Of a DNA stretch of 64,000 nucleotides, positions 26,266 to 36,932 are shown in pieces. This DNA comes from Catenovulum sediminis (GTDB taxonomy: Bacteria > Pseudomonadota > Gammaproteobacteria > Enterobacterales > Alteromonadaceae): contig NZ_CP041660.1 in the NCBI RefSeq assembly GCF_007289895.1, positions 1,922,001-1,986,000 of the forward strand. Direction: 5' to 3'. The notes beneath the pieces were generated by a model. It did not search any database and had not been told where the DNA came from. It saw only the letters and a program-made list of their open reading frames with translations. Position numbers and translations under genes: made by a program. The stretch's first letter is position 1. Each line of letters opens with the position of its first letter.

Positions 26266-27258
26266 TCATAGACCAGACATCAAGCGTAATGGTTCCTCAT
26301 TCAATTGTGCAAGTTGTTCTTTGAAAGACAAAATTTGTTGTTCCCAGTATTTGTCTTCAGCAAACCAGGCAAAACTGTGTTGAAAAGCCGGATCACACCA
26401 ACGCTTCGCAATCCAGCCCATATAGTGGACCATTCGCATGGCGCGTAAGGGTTCTATTAGCTTAAGCTCTGCTGCATTAAAAGCGCAAAATTCTTCATAT
26501 CCGGCCAGTATAGTGTCCAATTGCAACATCTGTTGATCTCGGTTACCAGATAACATCATCCAAATATCCTGGATCGCAGGGCCATTCCTTGCATCATCTA
26601 AGTCGACAAAAAACGGGCCATCCCGCCATAATATATTGCCAGCATGACAATCACCATGTAGCCGAAATGCGTTATATTTCTGTTGATTAAACTGCTGCTC
26701 TGCCGTTTTACATAAAGGCTCTAAAATGGCTAAAAAGGCGGTTTCTAAGTGATTAGGTAGCATATTGCTGGCTAGAATATTGTGCTTAGCCTGCTTTAGA
26801 TACTCATCCGTAGACAAGTTCGGGCGCACTTTAAATTGCTGCTTTTGACCGACTAAATGAATGCGTCCAATAAAGCGTCCCATCCATTCGAGATGATCTA
26901 GATTATCATTTTCAAATGAGCGCCCACCGACACTGGGGTATAAGGTGAAATAGTAACCCTGATATTGATGTAATGTTTTTCCTTGCAACGCCATCGGCGC
27001 AATCAGCGGAATTTCTTCGGCCGCTAACTGAGCGGCAAACTCGTGCTCTTCTTCAATCTGTACCGAAGACCAGCGGTTAGGACGATAAAATTTGACGACA
27101 TAGCGCTTTTTATCGTCTGCGATAAATTGATAAACACGGTTTTCGTAACTGTTGAGTGCGATTAGGCCAGATTCTGGATAGATCCCAAGGCTTTCTATGG
27201 CATCTAATATAAGATCAGGGGTTAATGAAGAAAATGAAAAATCGTCCTGTACACTCAT
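26266..27258 (-). CDS. srkA: Stress response serine/threonine kinase SrkA (YihE)
   Basis: A 330-residue APH/choline-kinase-fold protein. It begins LTPDLILDAIESLGIYPESGLIALNSYENRVYQF; the Brenner-type catalytic loop is LHGDCHAGNILW and the metal-binding DFG equivalent is FVDLDDA. SrkA phosphorylates Ser/Thr and counters the MazF-linked death pathway in E. coli. dsbA begins 55 bases downstream, so a shared transcript is likely. Confidence 0.93.
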   Translation of the reverse strand: MSVQDDFSFSSLTPDLILDAIESLGIYPESGLIALNSYENRVYQFIADDKKRYVVKFYRPNRWSSVQIEEEHEFAAQLAAEEIPLIAPMALQGKTLHQYQGYYFTLYPSVGGRSFENDNLDHLEWMGRFIGRIHLVGQKQQFKVRPNLSTDEYLKQAKHNILASNMLPNHLETAFLAILEPLCKTAEQQFNQQKYNAFRLHGDCHAGNILWRDGPFFVDLDDARNGPAIQDIWMMLSGNRDQQMLQLDTILAGYEEFCAFNAAELKLIEPLRAMRMVHYMGWIAKRWCDPAFQHSFAWFAEDKYWEQQILSFKEQLAQLNEEPLRLMSGL

Positions 27259-27364
27259 CTTTGCTCTTATGTTTAAGGTGTATTGAGCGGTTTAATATAC
27301 CTGTTTTATCGCAAGGTGTTTACCATTGTTTTTAATTGGTGCGTAGAAAAGGGGGGGATTCTAC

Positions 27365-28240
27365 TTAAAACAATGCGTTTTGTTGGCCAATATCGAAACT
27401 ATTAGGCAGCGGGTTATCCGCTGGATAATAACCTAACTCGGCCGTTAGTAGCTCTAACCATAAAGCTGTTAATTGATGGACACCCGCATTGTCTGCGGTA
27501 TGGATAAATAAGTAAGGTTGTTTATCTTGCTCAAGCCAGTTTTTAAAATATTTTAACCAGATTTTTATATAAGGCAGATTAGCTTGTATATCGGTTTGTC
27601 CAACATAACGCACGATTGGATTATTGCCTGTAGATAGCAGGTGTACGGGTACTTTAGGTTTTTTCTGTTGAGCATCTCTAATGGCTTCTGTGCTCGGTCT
27701 TTCTGCATGTACTGGACGTGTATCCATCATGATTCGGTCGATCTGGTATTGCATTAATAACTGGTTAAGCTGTTTTTCATTTTCGTCTTTGGCAAAAAAA
27801 TTGGGGTGCCTTGCTTCTACCGCTAAATCAACTTGCTGGTGATAACTTTCAATAAAACGAGCAAGCTGCGGTAAATACCGCGCAGAAAAGTAGGGGGGCA
27901 ACTGAATTAATAATTTACCCAATTGCCGTTTTTCAATCAGCGGAGAAAGCAGCTCAATAAACTGCTGCATGTCGGCCTGACAATTCTGCAAAAGTTTTTG
28001 GTGGGTGATTTGCGCGGGTAGCTTAAAGCAAAATTTAAAATGCTCAGCTGCCTGCTGTGACCAATTACGCACCATTTCTGCTTTGGGCAAAGCATAGAAT
28101 GTCGTGTTACCCTCAACACTGCTGTAATGCTGGCTATAAAAACTAAGCGCCTGAGTTTTAGCCAAGGAAGACGGAAAAAAAACATGCTGCCACTGAGTGT
28201 GGCTCCACTGTGGGCAGCCGATTAAAATTTTTTGTCGCAT
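27365..28240 (-). CDS. DUF72 (YecE-like) TIM-barrel protein
   Basis: A 291-residue protein of the DUF72 family: IGCPQWSHTQWQHVFFP near the start, YSSVEGNTTFYALPKAEMVRNWSQQAAEHFKFCFKLP, then a VEARHPNFF strand and the C-terminal YLFIHTADNAG. The fold is a TIM barrel; the function is unknown despite wide conservation. It follows the DUF2750 gene on the same strand with a 1-base overlap (28240), so translation is coupled. It has the full family length. Confidence 0.9.
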   Translation of the reverse strand: MRQKILIGCPQWSHTQWQHVFFPSSLAKTQALSFYSQHYSSVEGNTTFYALPKAEMVRNWSQQAAEHFKFCFKLPAQITHQKLLQNCQADMQQFIELLSPLIEKRQLGKLLIQLPPYFSARYLPQLARFIESYHQQVDLAVEARHPNFFAKDENEKQLNQLLMQYQIDRIMMDTRPVHAERPSTEAIRDAQQKKPKVPVHLLSTGNNPIVRYVGQTDIQANLPYIKIWLKYFKNWLEQDKQPYLFIHTADNAGVHQLTALWLELLTAELGYYPADNPLPNSFDIGQQNALF

Positions 28241-28614
28241 TACTGGTCTTGGTAGACACCTGATTCTGCTAAAACACGCGCTAGTTCGACCATTTCAGCT
28301 TCAACATTATTTTCGGCATCATCCTGCCAGTCGATGCCAATACGAACACCATCTTTGCCTAACGCTTCTAACCAAAAGTCAAAGTATTCTGCGACTGGAA
28401 TTGCAGTTGGTTTGTAGTCGGCCCATTCATCTGTACAGGTTGCCTGCGCAGCGGCTTCACTGCTCCATACCAGCAAAACTTCGGTATTTTCAAACTCTAA
28501 AGACTCAACAACAACCCAATCTTCTTCTGCTGCATCGGCTGTTAATCCCCAAATTACCTGACTGTCTTTAATTGCATGAGCAAAGTCTAATAATGCTTGA
28601 TGTGTTTCATTCAT
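28240..28614 (-). CDS. DUF2750-domain protein
   Basis: A 124-residue acidic cytoplasmic protein: WGLTADAAEEDWVVVESLEFENTEVLLVWSSEAAAQATCTDEWADYKPTAI and FFDFWLEALGKDGVRIGIDW-like strand and helix, the DUF2750 signature as I remember it. The role is unknown. Its stop overlaps the next gene's start by one base. The upstream spacer to gmk (28615-28775) has no other gene and must hold divergent promoters. Confidence 0.8.
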   Translation of the reverse strand: MNETHQALLDFAHAIKDSQVIWGLTADAAEEDWVVVESLEFENTEVLLVWSSEAAAQATCTDEWADYKPTAIPVAEYFDFWLEALGKDGVRIGIDWQDDAENNVEAEMVELARVLAESGVYQDQ

Positions 28615-28775
28615 GTGTAGCGCCCTTAACCTGATGTAAATGTGTCACCATGATATCTGACTTTAAATTTATTTATATTAATTTTTTACTGTCGTCGACA
28701 ATAACCTTGCGTAACAAATTGTACTTATTTTTCGCGCAGGTATAAAATGTGTGTTTTTGCTTGGGAATATTATTG

Positions 28776-29402
28776 ATGTTGGTAAATGGCACTTTATACG
28801 TGGTTTCGGCACCTAGCGGTGCGGGTAAATCGAGTTTGATCAAAGCGTATTTACAACAATTTGCTGAACAGGCTGCCGTTTCTGTTTCGCATACAACGCG
28901 TGCACCCAGACCGGGCGAAGAAAACGCTAAGCACTATCATTTTGTTGAACAAGATGCGTTTAAACGATTGATTGATCAAGATGCCTTTTTCGAATGGGCT
29001 GAAGTGTTTGGCAATTATTATGGCACCTCTAAAGCGGCAATTGATGCATTGTTGGCGCAAGGGAAAGACGTTTTTTTAGATATTGACTGGCAAGGTGCAC
29101 GTCAGGTCAAAAAACAGAGAGCTGATGCGAAAACCGTTTTTATTGCGCCCCCTTCACAAGCAGAATTATTATCACGCTTGCAAAATCGTGGGCAAGACAG
29201 TGAAGCGGTTATCAAGCAGCGAATGGCGGAAGCACAAAGTGAAATTTCGCATTACCAAGAATTCGACTATATTGTAGTGAATGATGACTTTGACACTGCA
29301 TTGGCCGATCTTGCGGCTATTTTACGCGCAAATCGTTGCCTGCAAGCGCGCCAAAGTAAAAAATATCAAGCTTTATTCAGCGATCTCTTGGCGAAAGCTT
29401 GA
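28776..29402 (+). CDS. gmk: Guanylate kinase
   Basis: 208 residues from ATG 28776, close to E. coli Gmk (207); the frame is open 9 codons further but that part is not conserved. It phosphorylates GMP to GDP. Seen: P-loop [23 protein letters not shown]-binding region, [13 protein letters not shown], and [11 protein letters not shown]. It starts the gmk-rpoZ-spoT run; rpoZ follows by 56 bases. Confidence 0.97.
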   Translation: MLVNGTLYVVSAPSGAGKSSLIKAYLQQFAEQAAVSVSHTTRAPRPGEENAKHYHFVEQDAFKRLIDQDAFFEWAEVFGNYYGTSKAAIDALLAQGKDVFLDIDWQGARQVKKQRADAKTVFIAPPSQAELLSRLQNRGQDSEAVIKQRMAEAQSEISHYQEFDYIVVNDDFDTALADLAAILRANRCLQARQSKKYQALFSDLLAKA

Positions 29403-29458
29403 TGATAAAGTACACTATTTGCCCTTTTTGTCAGTATTAGTTAAATAGCGGAGTAACT

Positions 29459-29734
29459 ATGGCTCGCGTAACTGTTGAAGATGCAGTAGAACAAGTTGGT
29501 AATCGTTTTGACTTGATTCTGGTTGCGGCACGTCGTGCACGTCAAATCGCGTCAGAAGGAAAAGATCCTTTAGTCGAACCAGATAATGATAAAGCAACCG
29601 TAATTGCTTTACGTGAAATTGAAGAAGGTTTAATGAGCGCAGAAATTATGGATGCTCAAGAACGTCGCGAAACACAAGAGCAAGAAGCGGCTGAGATAGC
29701 AGCTGTTGCAGCGTTTGCGCAAAACCGAGAATAA
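29459..29734 (+). CDS. rpoZ: RNA polymerase omega subunit
   Basis: A 91-residue omega subunit, E. coli length 91. It begins [30 protein letters not shown], the canonical sequence, with GGAG at a good distance. Omega helps assemble RNA polymerase and mediates ppGpp binding. Downstream the terminator has been invaded by an element at 29780-30047; spoT lies beyond. Confidence 0.98.
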   Translation: MARVTVEDAVEQVGNRFDLILVAARRARQIASEGKDPLVEPDNDKATVIALREIEEGLMSAEIMDAQERRETQEQEAAEIAAVAAFAQNRE

Positions 29735-29768
29735 TTCTAACCTGTGCAGTTCGCACCGCGTTAACATA

Positions 29769-30070
29769 GACCCGGGTTCTAGGGCGTGTTTATCTTTGTT
29801 TATAATTTGAGCTGAGAGAAAAAATGGTCTTAGGCAAGGCAGAAATAATGAAGTTTAGTCATCTAAATAAGTTATTTCTAACGCTGCATAAGACCATTTT
29901 GGCCTCAGCCCGAAGGGCAATGGCTATTTTAACCCTTAACGGCATTAGAATTCGTTTATTTAGAATGACTAACCCCCACTCATTCTGCTTTGTTAATGAT
30001 TAAAATAGCCTATTGCTCAAAAATAATACAAAGATTCACACGCCCTAGCACTCGGGTCTTTTGTTTTTGC
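29769..30070 (+). terminator. rpoZ terminator, split by the inserted element
   Basis: The left arm GACCCGGGT (29769-29777) and right arm ACTCGGGTC (30050-30058), followed by TTTTGTTTTT, make a 9-bp stem with one G-U pair. Without the 264-bp element and one TA copy, the loop would be only about TCTAGC, a normal rho-independent terminator. Today the arms are 272 bases apart, so its action may be lost or changed. Confidence 0.75.
29780..30047. mobile_element. MITE-like element, 264 bp, TA-flanked
   Basis: The element is bounded by TA duplications (29780-29781, 30046-30047) within CTAG sites. Its imperfect terminal inverted repeats begin GGGCGTGT at the left and the complementary ACACGCCC at the right, and continue in part (ATCTTTGT... 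against ACAAAGAT). Two further inverted repeats lie within: 29823-29898 (AATGGTCTTA with TAAGACCATT) and 29915-30018 (GGGCAATGGCTATTTTAA with partner near TTAAAATAGCC). No coding frame is seen. TA duplication within CTAG is the target preference of IS630/Tc1-type transposases. Confidence 0.75.
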
Positions 30071-30119
30071 CGTATCAACCCAATAGTCATTTTATTAAAC
30101 TGTGGCTGGAATATTGTTA

Positions 30120-32231
30120 GTGGATTTATTTCGAGACTTAGGTGAATTAGTTCGGACTTATTTGCCAGCAGAGCAAACTGCTTTAATTGAACACGCTTTT
30201 ATCGTGGCTCGTGATGCACACGAGGGTCAATCTCGTTCAAGTGGCGAACCTTACATAACTCACCCTGTTGCAGTTACTCGTATTTTGGCGCATATGCATC
30301 TTGATCATGAAACATTATGTGCAGCGCTTTTGCATGATGTGATCGAGGATACTGAGGTAACCAAAGATGATTTGGCCGAGACTTTTGGCTCTATCATTGC
30401 TGATTTAGTGGAAGGCGTTAGTAAGCTAGATAAAATTCACTTTAACAGTAAACAGGAAGCGCAGGCAGAAAATTTCCGAAAAATGATTATGGCCATGGTG
30501 CAGGATATTCGGGTTATTCTCATCAAATTGGCTGATCGCACGCATAATATGCGCACGTTGGACGCTTTACGTCCAGATAAAAGACGCCGTATTGCGACCG
30601 AGACATTAGAAATTTATGCGCCGATAGCGCACCGCCTGGGTATTCATGACATTAAAAATGAGCTTGAAAATTTAGGTTTTAAAGCAATGTACCCAATGCG
30701 TTATCGCGCACTGGGCGCTGCAGTAAAAAGTGCGCGAGGTCATCGCAAGGACGTGATTGAAAAAATCGGCAATGAAATTCGTAAACGTATTGCTGAAACC
30801 AATATAGCGTGCGTGGTAAAAGGCCGCGAAAAGCACTTGTACAGCATCTATAAAAAGATGAAGAACAAGGAGTTAATGTTCAATGATGTAATGGATATCT
30901 ACGCTTTTCGCATCATTGTAGATAACTTTGATACCTGTTATCGCACGTTAGGTGTTGTACATAATCTTTATAAACCGATTGATAATCGATTTAAGGATTA
31001 TATCGCTATTCCGAGACTCAATGGTTATCAGTCATTGCATACTTCTTTAATCGGGCCGCATGGTATTCCGGTTGAAATTCAGATTCGCACGCATGATATG
31101 GAATTAACCGCAGACCGCGGTGTCGCTGCGCATTGGTTGTACAAAGATGGCAATGATACCGGTGGGACAACCGCGCAAGTCAGAGCACAGCGCTGGATGA
31201 ATAGTTTATTAGAGTTGCAGCAAAGTGCGGGCAGTTCTTTTGAATTTATTGAAAACGTAAAGTCAGATTTATTTCCGGAAGAAATTTACGTATTTACCCC
31301 TAAAGGTCGCATAATTGAATTACCGAAAGGTGCCACGCCGGTTGATTTTGCATTTTCTTTGCACACTGATATTGGTTTTACCTGTGTCGGTGCGACGGTT
31401 GATAAAAAACCGCTACCATTGAATCAGCCACTAGAAAATGGGCAAACGGTTTATATTGTCACCTCGAAAGGTGCACGGCCAAATGCGAACTGGTTAAATT
31501 TTGTCATTACACCTAGGGCTAGATTACGGATTCGTAATTATCTGAAAAATCTAAAAGGTGAAGAATCGGTCGATCTCGGCAAGCGATTATTAAAAGTAGC
31601 CTTGGGTGAGGCTGATTTGAATGATATTCCGGATGAGAATATTCAAGCCGTTTTAGCCGAGACTAAAATGCAAACCGTACATCAACTGCTGGCCGAAATA
31701 GGTTTAGGCAATTTGATGAGTATGGTGATAGCGCGCAAACTATTAAAACGAGATGATGTAGATGAAGTGCCGCAGTCTTATGTCGAGAAAAAAGTATCGA
31801 TAAAAGGTGCACATGGTATGTTGGTGTCTTTTGGTAAATGCTGTCGACCTATACCGGGAGATTCGATAATCGGTCATGTCAGTCCGGGTAAAGGTATTGT
31901 TGTCCATATGGATTCTTGCCACAATGTCAGAGACCATCATGCCGAGCCTTCAAAATATTTTGCGATTAGTTGGGACAACTCTCCTAATGAAGAATTTCCA
32001 TGTGCGCTGCGTATTGATTTACACAATGTCCATGGCGCATTGGCAAAAGTGACCAGTGCGATTGCCAAAATGGGTTCAAATATTCAAAGTTTGTACTCAG
32101 AAGAAAAAGACAGCTATCTGTATCGGGTTGATTTGATATTAACCGTAAACGACAGAATCCACTTGGCGCAAATTATGAAAAAAGTGCGCCATATTGAAGA
32201 AGTTCAGCGCATTGTGCGCCATAGAAGATAA
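30120..32231 (+). CDS. spoT: Bifunctional (p)ppGpp synthetase/hydrolase SpoT
   Basis: 703 residues from GTG 30120, close to E. coli SpoT (702); a GTG six codons upstream is possible but less like the family. The N-terminal HD hydrolase domain has LLHDVIEDT. The synthetase domain follows ([30 protein letters not shown]), then TGS ([14 protein letters not shown]), helical, CC and ACT domains. It controls the stringent response. Upstream there is a MITE-like insertion in the terminator of rpoZ, so its promoter context has changed. ridA begins 13 bases after its stop. Confidence 0.97.
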   Translation: MDLFRDLGELVRTYLPAEQTALIEHAFIVARDAHEGQSRSSGEPYITHPVAVTRILAHMHLDHETLCAALLHDVIEDTEVTKDDLAETFGSIIADLVEGVSKLDKIHFNSKQEAQAENFRKMIMAMVQDIRVILIKLADRTHNMRTLDALRPDKRRRIATETLEIYAPIAHRLGIHDIKNELENLGFKAMYPMRYRALGAAVKSARGHRKDVIEKIGNEIRKRIAETNIACVVKGREKHLYSIYKKMKNKELMFNDVMDIYAFRIIVDNFDTCYRTLGVVHNLYKPIDNRFKDYIAIPRLNGYQSLHTSLIGPHGIPVEIQIRTHDMELTADRGVAAHWLYKDGNDTGGTTAQVRAQRWMNSLLELQQSAGSSFEFIENVKSDLFPEEIYVFTPKGRIIELPKGATPVDFAFSLHTDIGFTCVGATVDKKPLPLNQPLENGQTVYIVTSKGARPNANWLNFVITPRARLRIRNYLKNLKGEESVDLGKRLLKVALGEADLNDIPDENIQAVLAETKMQTVHQLLAEIGLGNLMSMVIARKLLKRDDVDEVPQSYVEKKVSIKGAHGMLVSFGKCCRPIPGDSIIGHVSPGKGIVVHMDSCHNVRDHHAEPSKYFAISWDNSPNEEFPCALRIDLHNVHGALAKVTSAIAKMGSNIQSLYSEEKDSYLYRVDLILTVNDRIHLAQIMKKVRHIEEVQRIVRHRR

Positions 32232-32244
32232 GGCAAAGATTATT

Positions 32245-32637
32245 ATGTCTAAACAAGTTATTTCTACCGATAAAGCGCCTTCAGCAATTGGCACATACAG
32301 CCAAGCGGTTAAAGTTGGTTCTACCGTCTATTTATCCGGTCAAATACCTCTTATTCCAGAAAGCATGGAAATGATCACGACCGGTTTTGTTGATGAAGCA
32401 CATCAAGTATTCAAAAATCTGGCCGCTGTATGTGAAGCAGCAGGGGGGGCGTTAAATGATCTGGCTAAAGTTAATATTTATTTAACAGATTTGGGTAATT
32501 TTGCACAAGTCAATGAAATTATGTCTCAGTATTTTGCAAAACCTTACCCGGCACGTGCTGCAATTGGTATTAACCAATTACCAAAAGGTGCTCAAATTGA
32601 AATTGATGGTGTGATGGAAATTCCAGGCATTAACTAA
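32245..32637 (+). CDS. ridA: RidA family reactive intermediate deaminase
   Basis: 130 residues from ATG 32245, with AAGG near -12; the frame is open upstream through the spoT end but not conserved. It carries the RidA signature [22 protein letters not shown], the catalytic Arg region [22 protein letters not shown]. RidA hydrolyses enamine/imine intermediates made by threonine dehydratase. It follows spoT as in other gammaproteobacteria. Confidence 0.95.
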   Translation: MSKQVISTDKAPSAIGTYSQAVKVGSTVYLSGQIPLIPESMEMITTGFVDEAHQVFKNLAAVCEAAGGALNDLAKVNIYLTDLGNFAQVNEIMSQYFAKPYPARAAIGINQLPKGAQIEIDGVMEIPGIN

Positions 32638-32646
32638 AGACTCAAT

Positions 32647-32673
32647 GGGCGGTTATTGATAGCTTAACCGCCC
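32647..32673 (+). other. Hairpin between ridA and trmH
   Basis: GGGCGGTTA pairs with TAACCGCCC, 9 bases between. No T-run follows (GTATTCAATCCC), so it is more likely an attenuating or RNA-processing hairpin than a terminator. Confidence 0.6.
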
Positions 32674-32702
32674 GTATTCAATCCCTACCACTGCATAATA
32701 TT

Positions 32703-33407
32703 ATGACCCCAGAAAGGCTACAACGTATCAAGCGCATGTTAAACAACCGTCAGACCGATCTGACCGTTTGTTTAGAAGACGTTCATAAAACCCACAATTT
32801 ATCTGCAATCGTACGGACTTCAGATGCGGTCGGTGTACATTATGTGCATGCGGTGATGAGCAATGATAATCCATTGCGTATGCGCACAGGTACGGCAAGA
32901 GGGAGTCAGAATTGGGTTCAGGTGATTCAACACGATAGCAGCCAACGTGCGATTCGAGCGTTGCGCCAGCAAAAAATACAACTTTTGGCGACCAACTTAT
33001 CTGACCGTTCAGTCGATTTTCGTGAAATTGACTATACCCAACCCACGGCAATTGTATTTGGCCAAGAACGAGATGGGATATCAGATGCGGTTTTGACTGA
33101 CGCCGATGCGCATATTGCTATACCCATGGTTGGTATGGTGCAGTCGCTAAATGTTTCTGTTGCCAGCGCGCTGGTATTGTATGAAGCGCAAAGACAAAGA
33201 GCGGCAGCGGGTATGTATGGTACTTGCACTTTACCGCAAGACGAGCAACAACGTATTTTATTTGAACGTGGCCATCCAATTTATGCGGAAATCTGCAATA
33301 ACAAAGGCTTGCCTTACCCTAAAGTCGACGACAATGGTGAGATTGACGCCGATGAACATTGGTGGCAACAAATGAAATATAGCAATACGCAAAGCGTATT
33401 AGTCTAG
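32703..33407 (+). CDS. trmH: tRNA (guanosine-18-2'-O)-methyltransferase TrmH
   Basis: A 234-residue SPOUT methyltransferase. It has motif 1 LSAIVRTSDAVGVHYVHAV, motif 2 IVFGQERDGIS and motif 3 IPMVGMVQSLNVSVASALVLYEAQ. It 2'-O-methylates G18 in the tRNA D-loop. Its 3' end overlaps the convergent kinase gene by 9 bases. In E. coli recG follows trmH; here recG is 13 kb away. Confidence 0.95.
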   Translation: MTPERLQRIKRMLNNRQTDLTVCLEDVHKTHNLSAIVRTSDAVGVHYVHAVMSNDNPLRMRTGTARGSQNWVQVIQHDSSQRAIRALRQQKIQLLATNLSDRSVDFREIDYTQPTAIVFGQERDGISDAVLTDADAHIAIPMVGMVQSLNVSVASALVLYEAQRQRAAAGMYGTCTLPQDEQQRILFERGHPIYAEICNNKGLPYPKVDDNGEIDADEHWWQQMKYSNTQSVLV

Positions 33408-36400
33408 CTGAGCATTGTCTATTTCATTCAGTAACTCTGTTGCTGCTAATTTTAAATGTGTTAATTTGGCTGCACTCTCATCTAACGTTTGAAAGTTTTG
33501 GTTCTGGCTTATTTGTGCAAGTTTGTAAGCGCCTACTGTCTTGGCATTGTTATGTAAGGATAATAACACTTGTTCTACCGTGCTTTGATCTTTTTGCAGC
33601 ACAGCGCTTTCCAATTGTTTTATTAGCTTGGGCGTCTCACTTTTAAATATATCTAGGATCCGTTTAAACGCGTTTTTATTGTTCATTAAGCCTTGTAGTG
33701 CTGATTTTTTATCCCAAATGCTTTCGGCTTTTGACGGCAGCTTGACATCAAGCGGTTCAGTTGGTTGGTTGACATTATTGACGTTTGGCCGTGTTGATAA
33801 ATCGGGTGTTTGTTGAAATAGTGCTAAGTAGTGTTCTATCGTTTCTTTAAATATCTCAGGCTGAATTGGTTTGCTGATATAGTCAACCATACCAGCCATT
33901 AAACATTTATCTTTGTCACCTGTCATTGCGCCAGCAGTTAACGCAATAACTGGGGTCTTTCTGTGTTGCTCGCCTGCGACACCTGATTTAATTTTTGTTG
34001 TTGCAGTAAAACCGTCCATAACAGGCATTTGGCAATCCATTAAGATAAATGCGATTGCGTTTTTTTGATTTTTTAATACTTCTAATGCTTCAACACCGTT
34101 GTAGGCAAGTAATAAATCAAATGGATAGTCAGCTAACATACCGGCGACGACAGCGTGGTTAATCTCATTGTCTTCGACCACTAAGATCTTATAACGCTCA
34201 GAGGTATTTAGGTTGGGCTTTAATCTGATTGTGGTATCACCACTTAACGCATTGTGCGTGACATGTTGTCTGCTAATGCGTTTTGCCTTTGTTTGATGTT
34301 TAATATTTAATTTTCCAAATACTCGAGAAAGATTTAGTGGGGTAATGGGTTTAACAACTTCAATGATATTGAATTGAGTTTGAGATAAACCTGAATATTG
34401 GGTGCTTGTTGCATTAGAGTATTGATAGCTGGTGGCAATAATACCTTTATGTGCAGGCTTGGTTTTTATCATAGATGCAATGCTGGATGAGAAGTCTTTT
34501 AACTCAATGATATCCACATCGGGAGCGTTTTGTTCGCTGCGATATTTTGCATATTGATCGATATTGTTTAACGCGACAACTTGAGCACCCCATTTATTTA
34601 ACAGGCGGGTTGTAGCTTTTAGCGATTCAGGATGGTTATCGGCTAAAATAACTTGCGTACCAGAGATATTAATCGTGTTTGCTTCAGTTTCTTCCACTAA
34701 TGTGAATGGTAATTCAAACGTAAACTTGGTGCCTTGTCCCTTTTTACTTTCTACTGAAATCTTACCCCCCATTAGTTCGCAAAGTTTTTTAGTAATGGAC
34801 AAACCTAAACCCGTACCGCCAAATTTGCGGGTAATACTGGCGTCTTCCTGAGAAAATGCAGAAAAAATATTGTTAATTTTAGCATCTGATATCCCAACGC
34901 CGGTATCTGAGATTGAGCATTCAAATATTCTTTCTGAGTTCATTTTTTGTTTGATATGGGCAAATATAATAATTTCGCCTTGGTCGGTAAATTTAATCGC
35001 ATTACCTATCAGATTGGTGATGATTTGTTTTAACCTGTGAGGGTCGCCATATACGATTAAGGCTGGCATGTCTGCCAAATCTAAAACGAGCTCTAATCCT
35101 TTCTCATGCGCTTTTATCGCCAATGAAGTCGCTAAAATGCTGATAGTTTCAACAATATCAAACTCGATATTTTCAATGTCTAATTTACCAGCTTCCATTT
35201 TAGAGAAATCGAGAATGTCATTGATCAATGTTGTCAATGAAGAAACGCTGCTTTCAGCCAGCTCAACATAATGTTGCTGTCTGTCGGTTAAGGTTTCTTG
35301 TTTTAGCAATGCTAGCATGCCAAATACCCCATTCATCGGTGTGCGAATTTCATGGCTCATATTGGCGACAAATTCACTTTTGGCTTTGTTCGCTGCAAGG
35401 GCTTTATCATGTGCATCTGCCAATTGTTGTGTTCGCTCTTGTACCTTTGACTCTAACTCTGCATTTAGTTTCTTGATTTTATTGGCATACGCAATTTGAT
35501 CGGAGATATCCCTGACAATCGCAGCAAATTGAACATTATTGGTTTGCGATTTATTGATGGGGGAGAGTGTCATGGCGACATCAATTAAATCGCCGTTGTG
35601 TTTTTTGGCTTTTAACTCGAAATAATGTTGTGTTGATTTATCATGGCTTAAGGTACTCAGTGTTTGTTTAGTGATATGAGGGTAACCACTGGCCAGAAAG
35701 GTATCAAATATACTGTTACCAATTATGTAGTGTGCTGGATAACCCAACATTTCGCTGGCGGCAATATTCCACTTTGTAACCAAGCCTTGATGATCAATTG
35801 CAAATATCGCATCTTTCGAGCTGTCTACAATCGCTTCAAATTCCTTTAACGTGTTGGTTAATTTAGCTTTATTCGCAATGTGGCTTTGATAGAACAAAAT
35901 GATAGCAATTAAGATGCCCGTTGCGATAAGCACTATACTACTTATTTCATTGCGTCGAGTCGCGACGATAGTGATTAGGTGTGTTTTATCGACAGTGATG
36001 ACAAGCTGTAAATGTGAGCCTATGTGCGGGGCGTTTAGTGACACGTTTTGCGTGGCAAAAAGTAAAGCATCGTTGTTTGCAACTGTCTGTTGCTGCTCTG
36101 ATAAATCATCTGATTGTTGAAAACGCGAAGCCCAATTAGCAGACTCAGTTGTATCAAACAAATAGTTATGAATATTATCAGGAAAAGATATGGCGTAACC
36201 ATGCTGGTTTAACAGATATAGCTGCGTGTTATCTGCTAGGTTTTGCCAAAGTGCCGTAATAAGTTTATCAGCATCATAATTGATTAATACGATGCCAAAC
36301 AGTTCGTTGTTTGTGTTAAAAACCGGTTTGATTACTCTGTAGGTAAACCAGTAAGGATATTCGACTTTGCCAAATTCTTGATTAAGTGTGATATCAGTGA

Positions 36401-36932
36401 TTAAAATTTCGTTAGGCGATAATTTTTTAGCTTTTTCAAAATATAATTCAGTGTTTTTATGTTGAAGTTGGTTATCAGTGGCAATTGAGATTTTCTGATT
36501 GTGCCGAGTGACTCTGACCAGCTCTTTACCTTGATTGGCGATACCTATGTATCTAACTTGTTTGATATCTGGGTTGTTTTCAACATAACTTACAAAAATG
36601 GTATTTAACCGCTCTTTCCAAAGACTTAACGGCGTACCATCGTAAGGGTCTATTCCATCGTGTTGCGTGGCACGAAAGATCCCCATTATCGGTGGGGTAG
36701 AGTGCAAAAAATTTACTTGCTGGCGGCTTTTTTTGAGTTGATTTTGTAGCAAGTTGGCTTGTGCACGTACTTGGTTATTAATATAAGTTTGATATTCTTG
36801 GTATACCGTTTGTCTGGTATTTTTTTCACTTAGTGTAATAAAAACAATGGCAATTGCGATAAGTGCTGCAATAATTATTGAGACAGCTTGATTTTTTAAA
36901 GATTGAATTGGCGAATGATTGTCACCGTTCAT
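33399..36932 (-). CDS. Hybrid sensor histidine kinase with pseudo-receiver, receiver and HPt
   Basis: A 1,177-residue membrane kinase. TM helices at about 17-35 and 330-350 flank a large extracytoplasmic domain of the dCache type. A PAS domain (about 365-480) precedes the HisKA domain with H527 in NMSHEIRTPMNG and the ATPase domain (DTGVGIS, GTGLGLS). A first receiver-like domain (about 765-875) lacks the acidic pair and the phospho-Asp. A true receiver has D966 in LMDCQMPVMDG, and the C-terminal HPt has H1127 (SLHNNAKTVGAYKL). It overlaps trmH by 9 bases and is divergent from a REC-GGDEF-EAL gene, a possible output. Confidence 0.93.
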   Translation of the reverse strand: MNGDNHSPIQSLKNQAVSIIIAALIAIAIVFITLSEKNTRQTVYQEYQTYINNQVRAQANLLQNQLKKSRQQVNFLHSTPPIMGIFRATQHDGIDPYDGTPLSLWKERLNTIFVSYVENNPDIKQVRYIGIANQGKELVRVTRHNQKISIATDNQLQHKNTELYFEKAKKLSPNEILITDITLNQEFGKVEYPYWFTYRVIKPVFNTNNELFGIVLINYDADKLITALWQNLADNTQLYLLNQHGYAISFPDNIHNYLFDTTESANWASRFQQSDDLSEQQQTVANNDALLFATQNVSLNAPHIGSHLQLVITVDKTHLITIVATRRNEISSIVLIATGILIAIILFYQSHIANKAKLTNTLKEFEAIVDSSKDAIFAIDHQGLVTKWNIAASEMLGYPAHYIIGNSIFDTFLASGYPHITKQTLSTLSHDKSTQHYFELKAKKHNGDLIDVAMTLSPINKSQTNNVQFAAIVRDISDQIAYANKIKKLNAELESKVQERTQQLADAHDKALAANKAKSEFVANMSHEIRTPMNGVFGMLALLKQETLTDRQQHYVELAESSVSSLTTLINDILDFSKMEAGKLDIENIEFDIVETISILATSLAIKAHEKGLELVLDLADMPALIVYGDPHRLKQIITNLIGNAIKFTDQGEIIIFAHIKQKMNSERIFECSISDTGVGISDAKINNIFSAFSQEDASITRKFGGTGLGLSITKKLCELMGGKISVESKKGQGTKFTFELPFTLVEETEANTINISGTQVILADNHPESLKATTRLLNKWGAQVVALNNIDQYAKYRSEQNAPDVDIIELKDFSSSIASMIKTKPAHKGIIATSYQYSNATSTQYSGLSQTQFNIIEVVKPITPLNLSRVFGKLNIKHQTKAKRISRQHVTHNALSGDTTIRLKPNLNTSERYKILVVEDNEINHAVVAGMLADYPFDLLLAYNGVEALEVLKNQKNAIAFILMDCQMPVMDGFTATTKIKSGVAGEQHRKTPVIALTAGAMTGDKDKCLMAGMVDYISKPIQPEIFKETIEHYLALFQQTPDLSTRPNVNNVNQPTEPLDVKLPSKAESIWDKKSALQGLMNNKNAFKRILDIFKSETPKLIKQLESAVLQKDQSTVEQVLLSLHNNAKTVGAYKLAQISQNQNFQTLDESAAKLTHLKLAATELLNEIDNAQLD

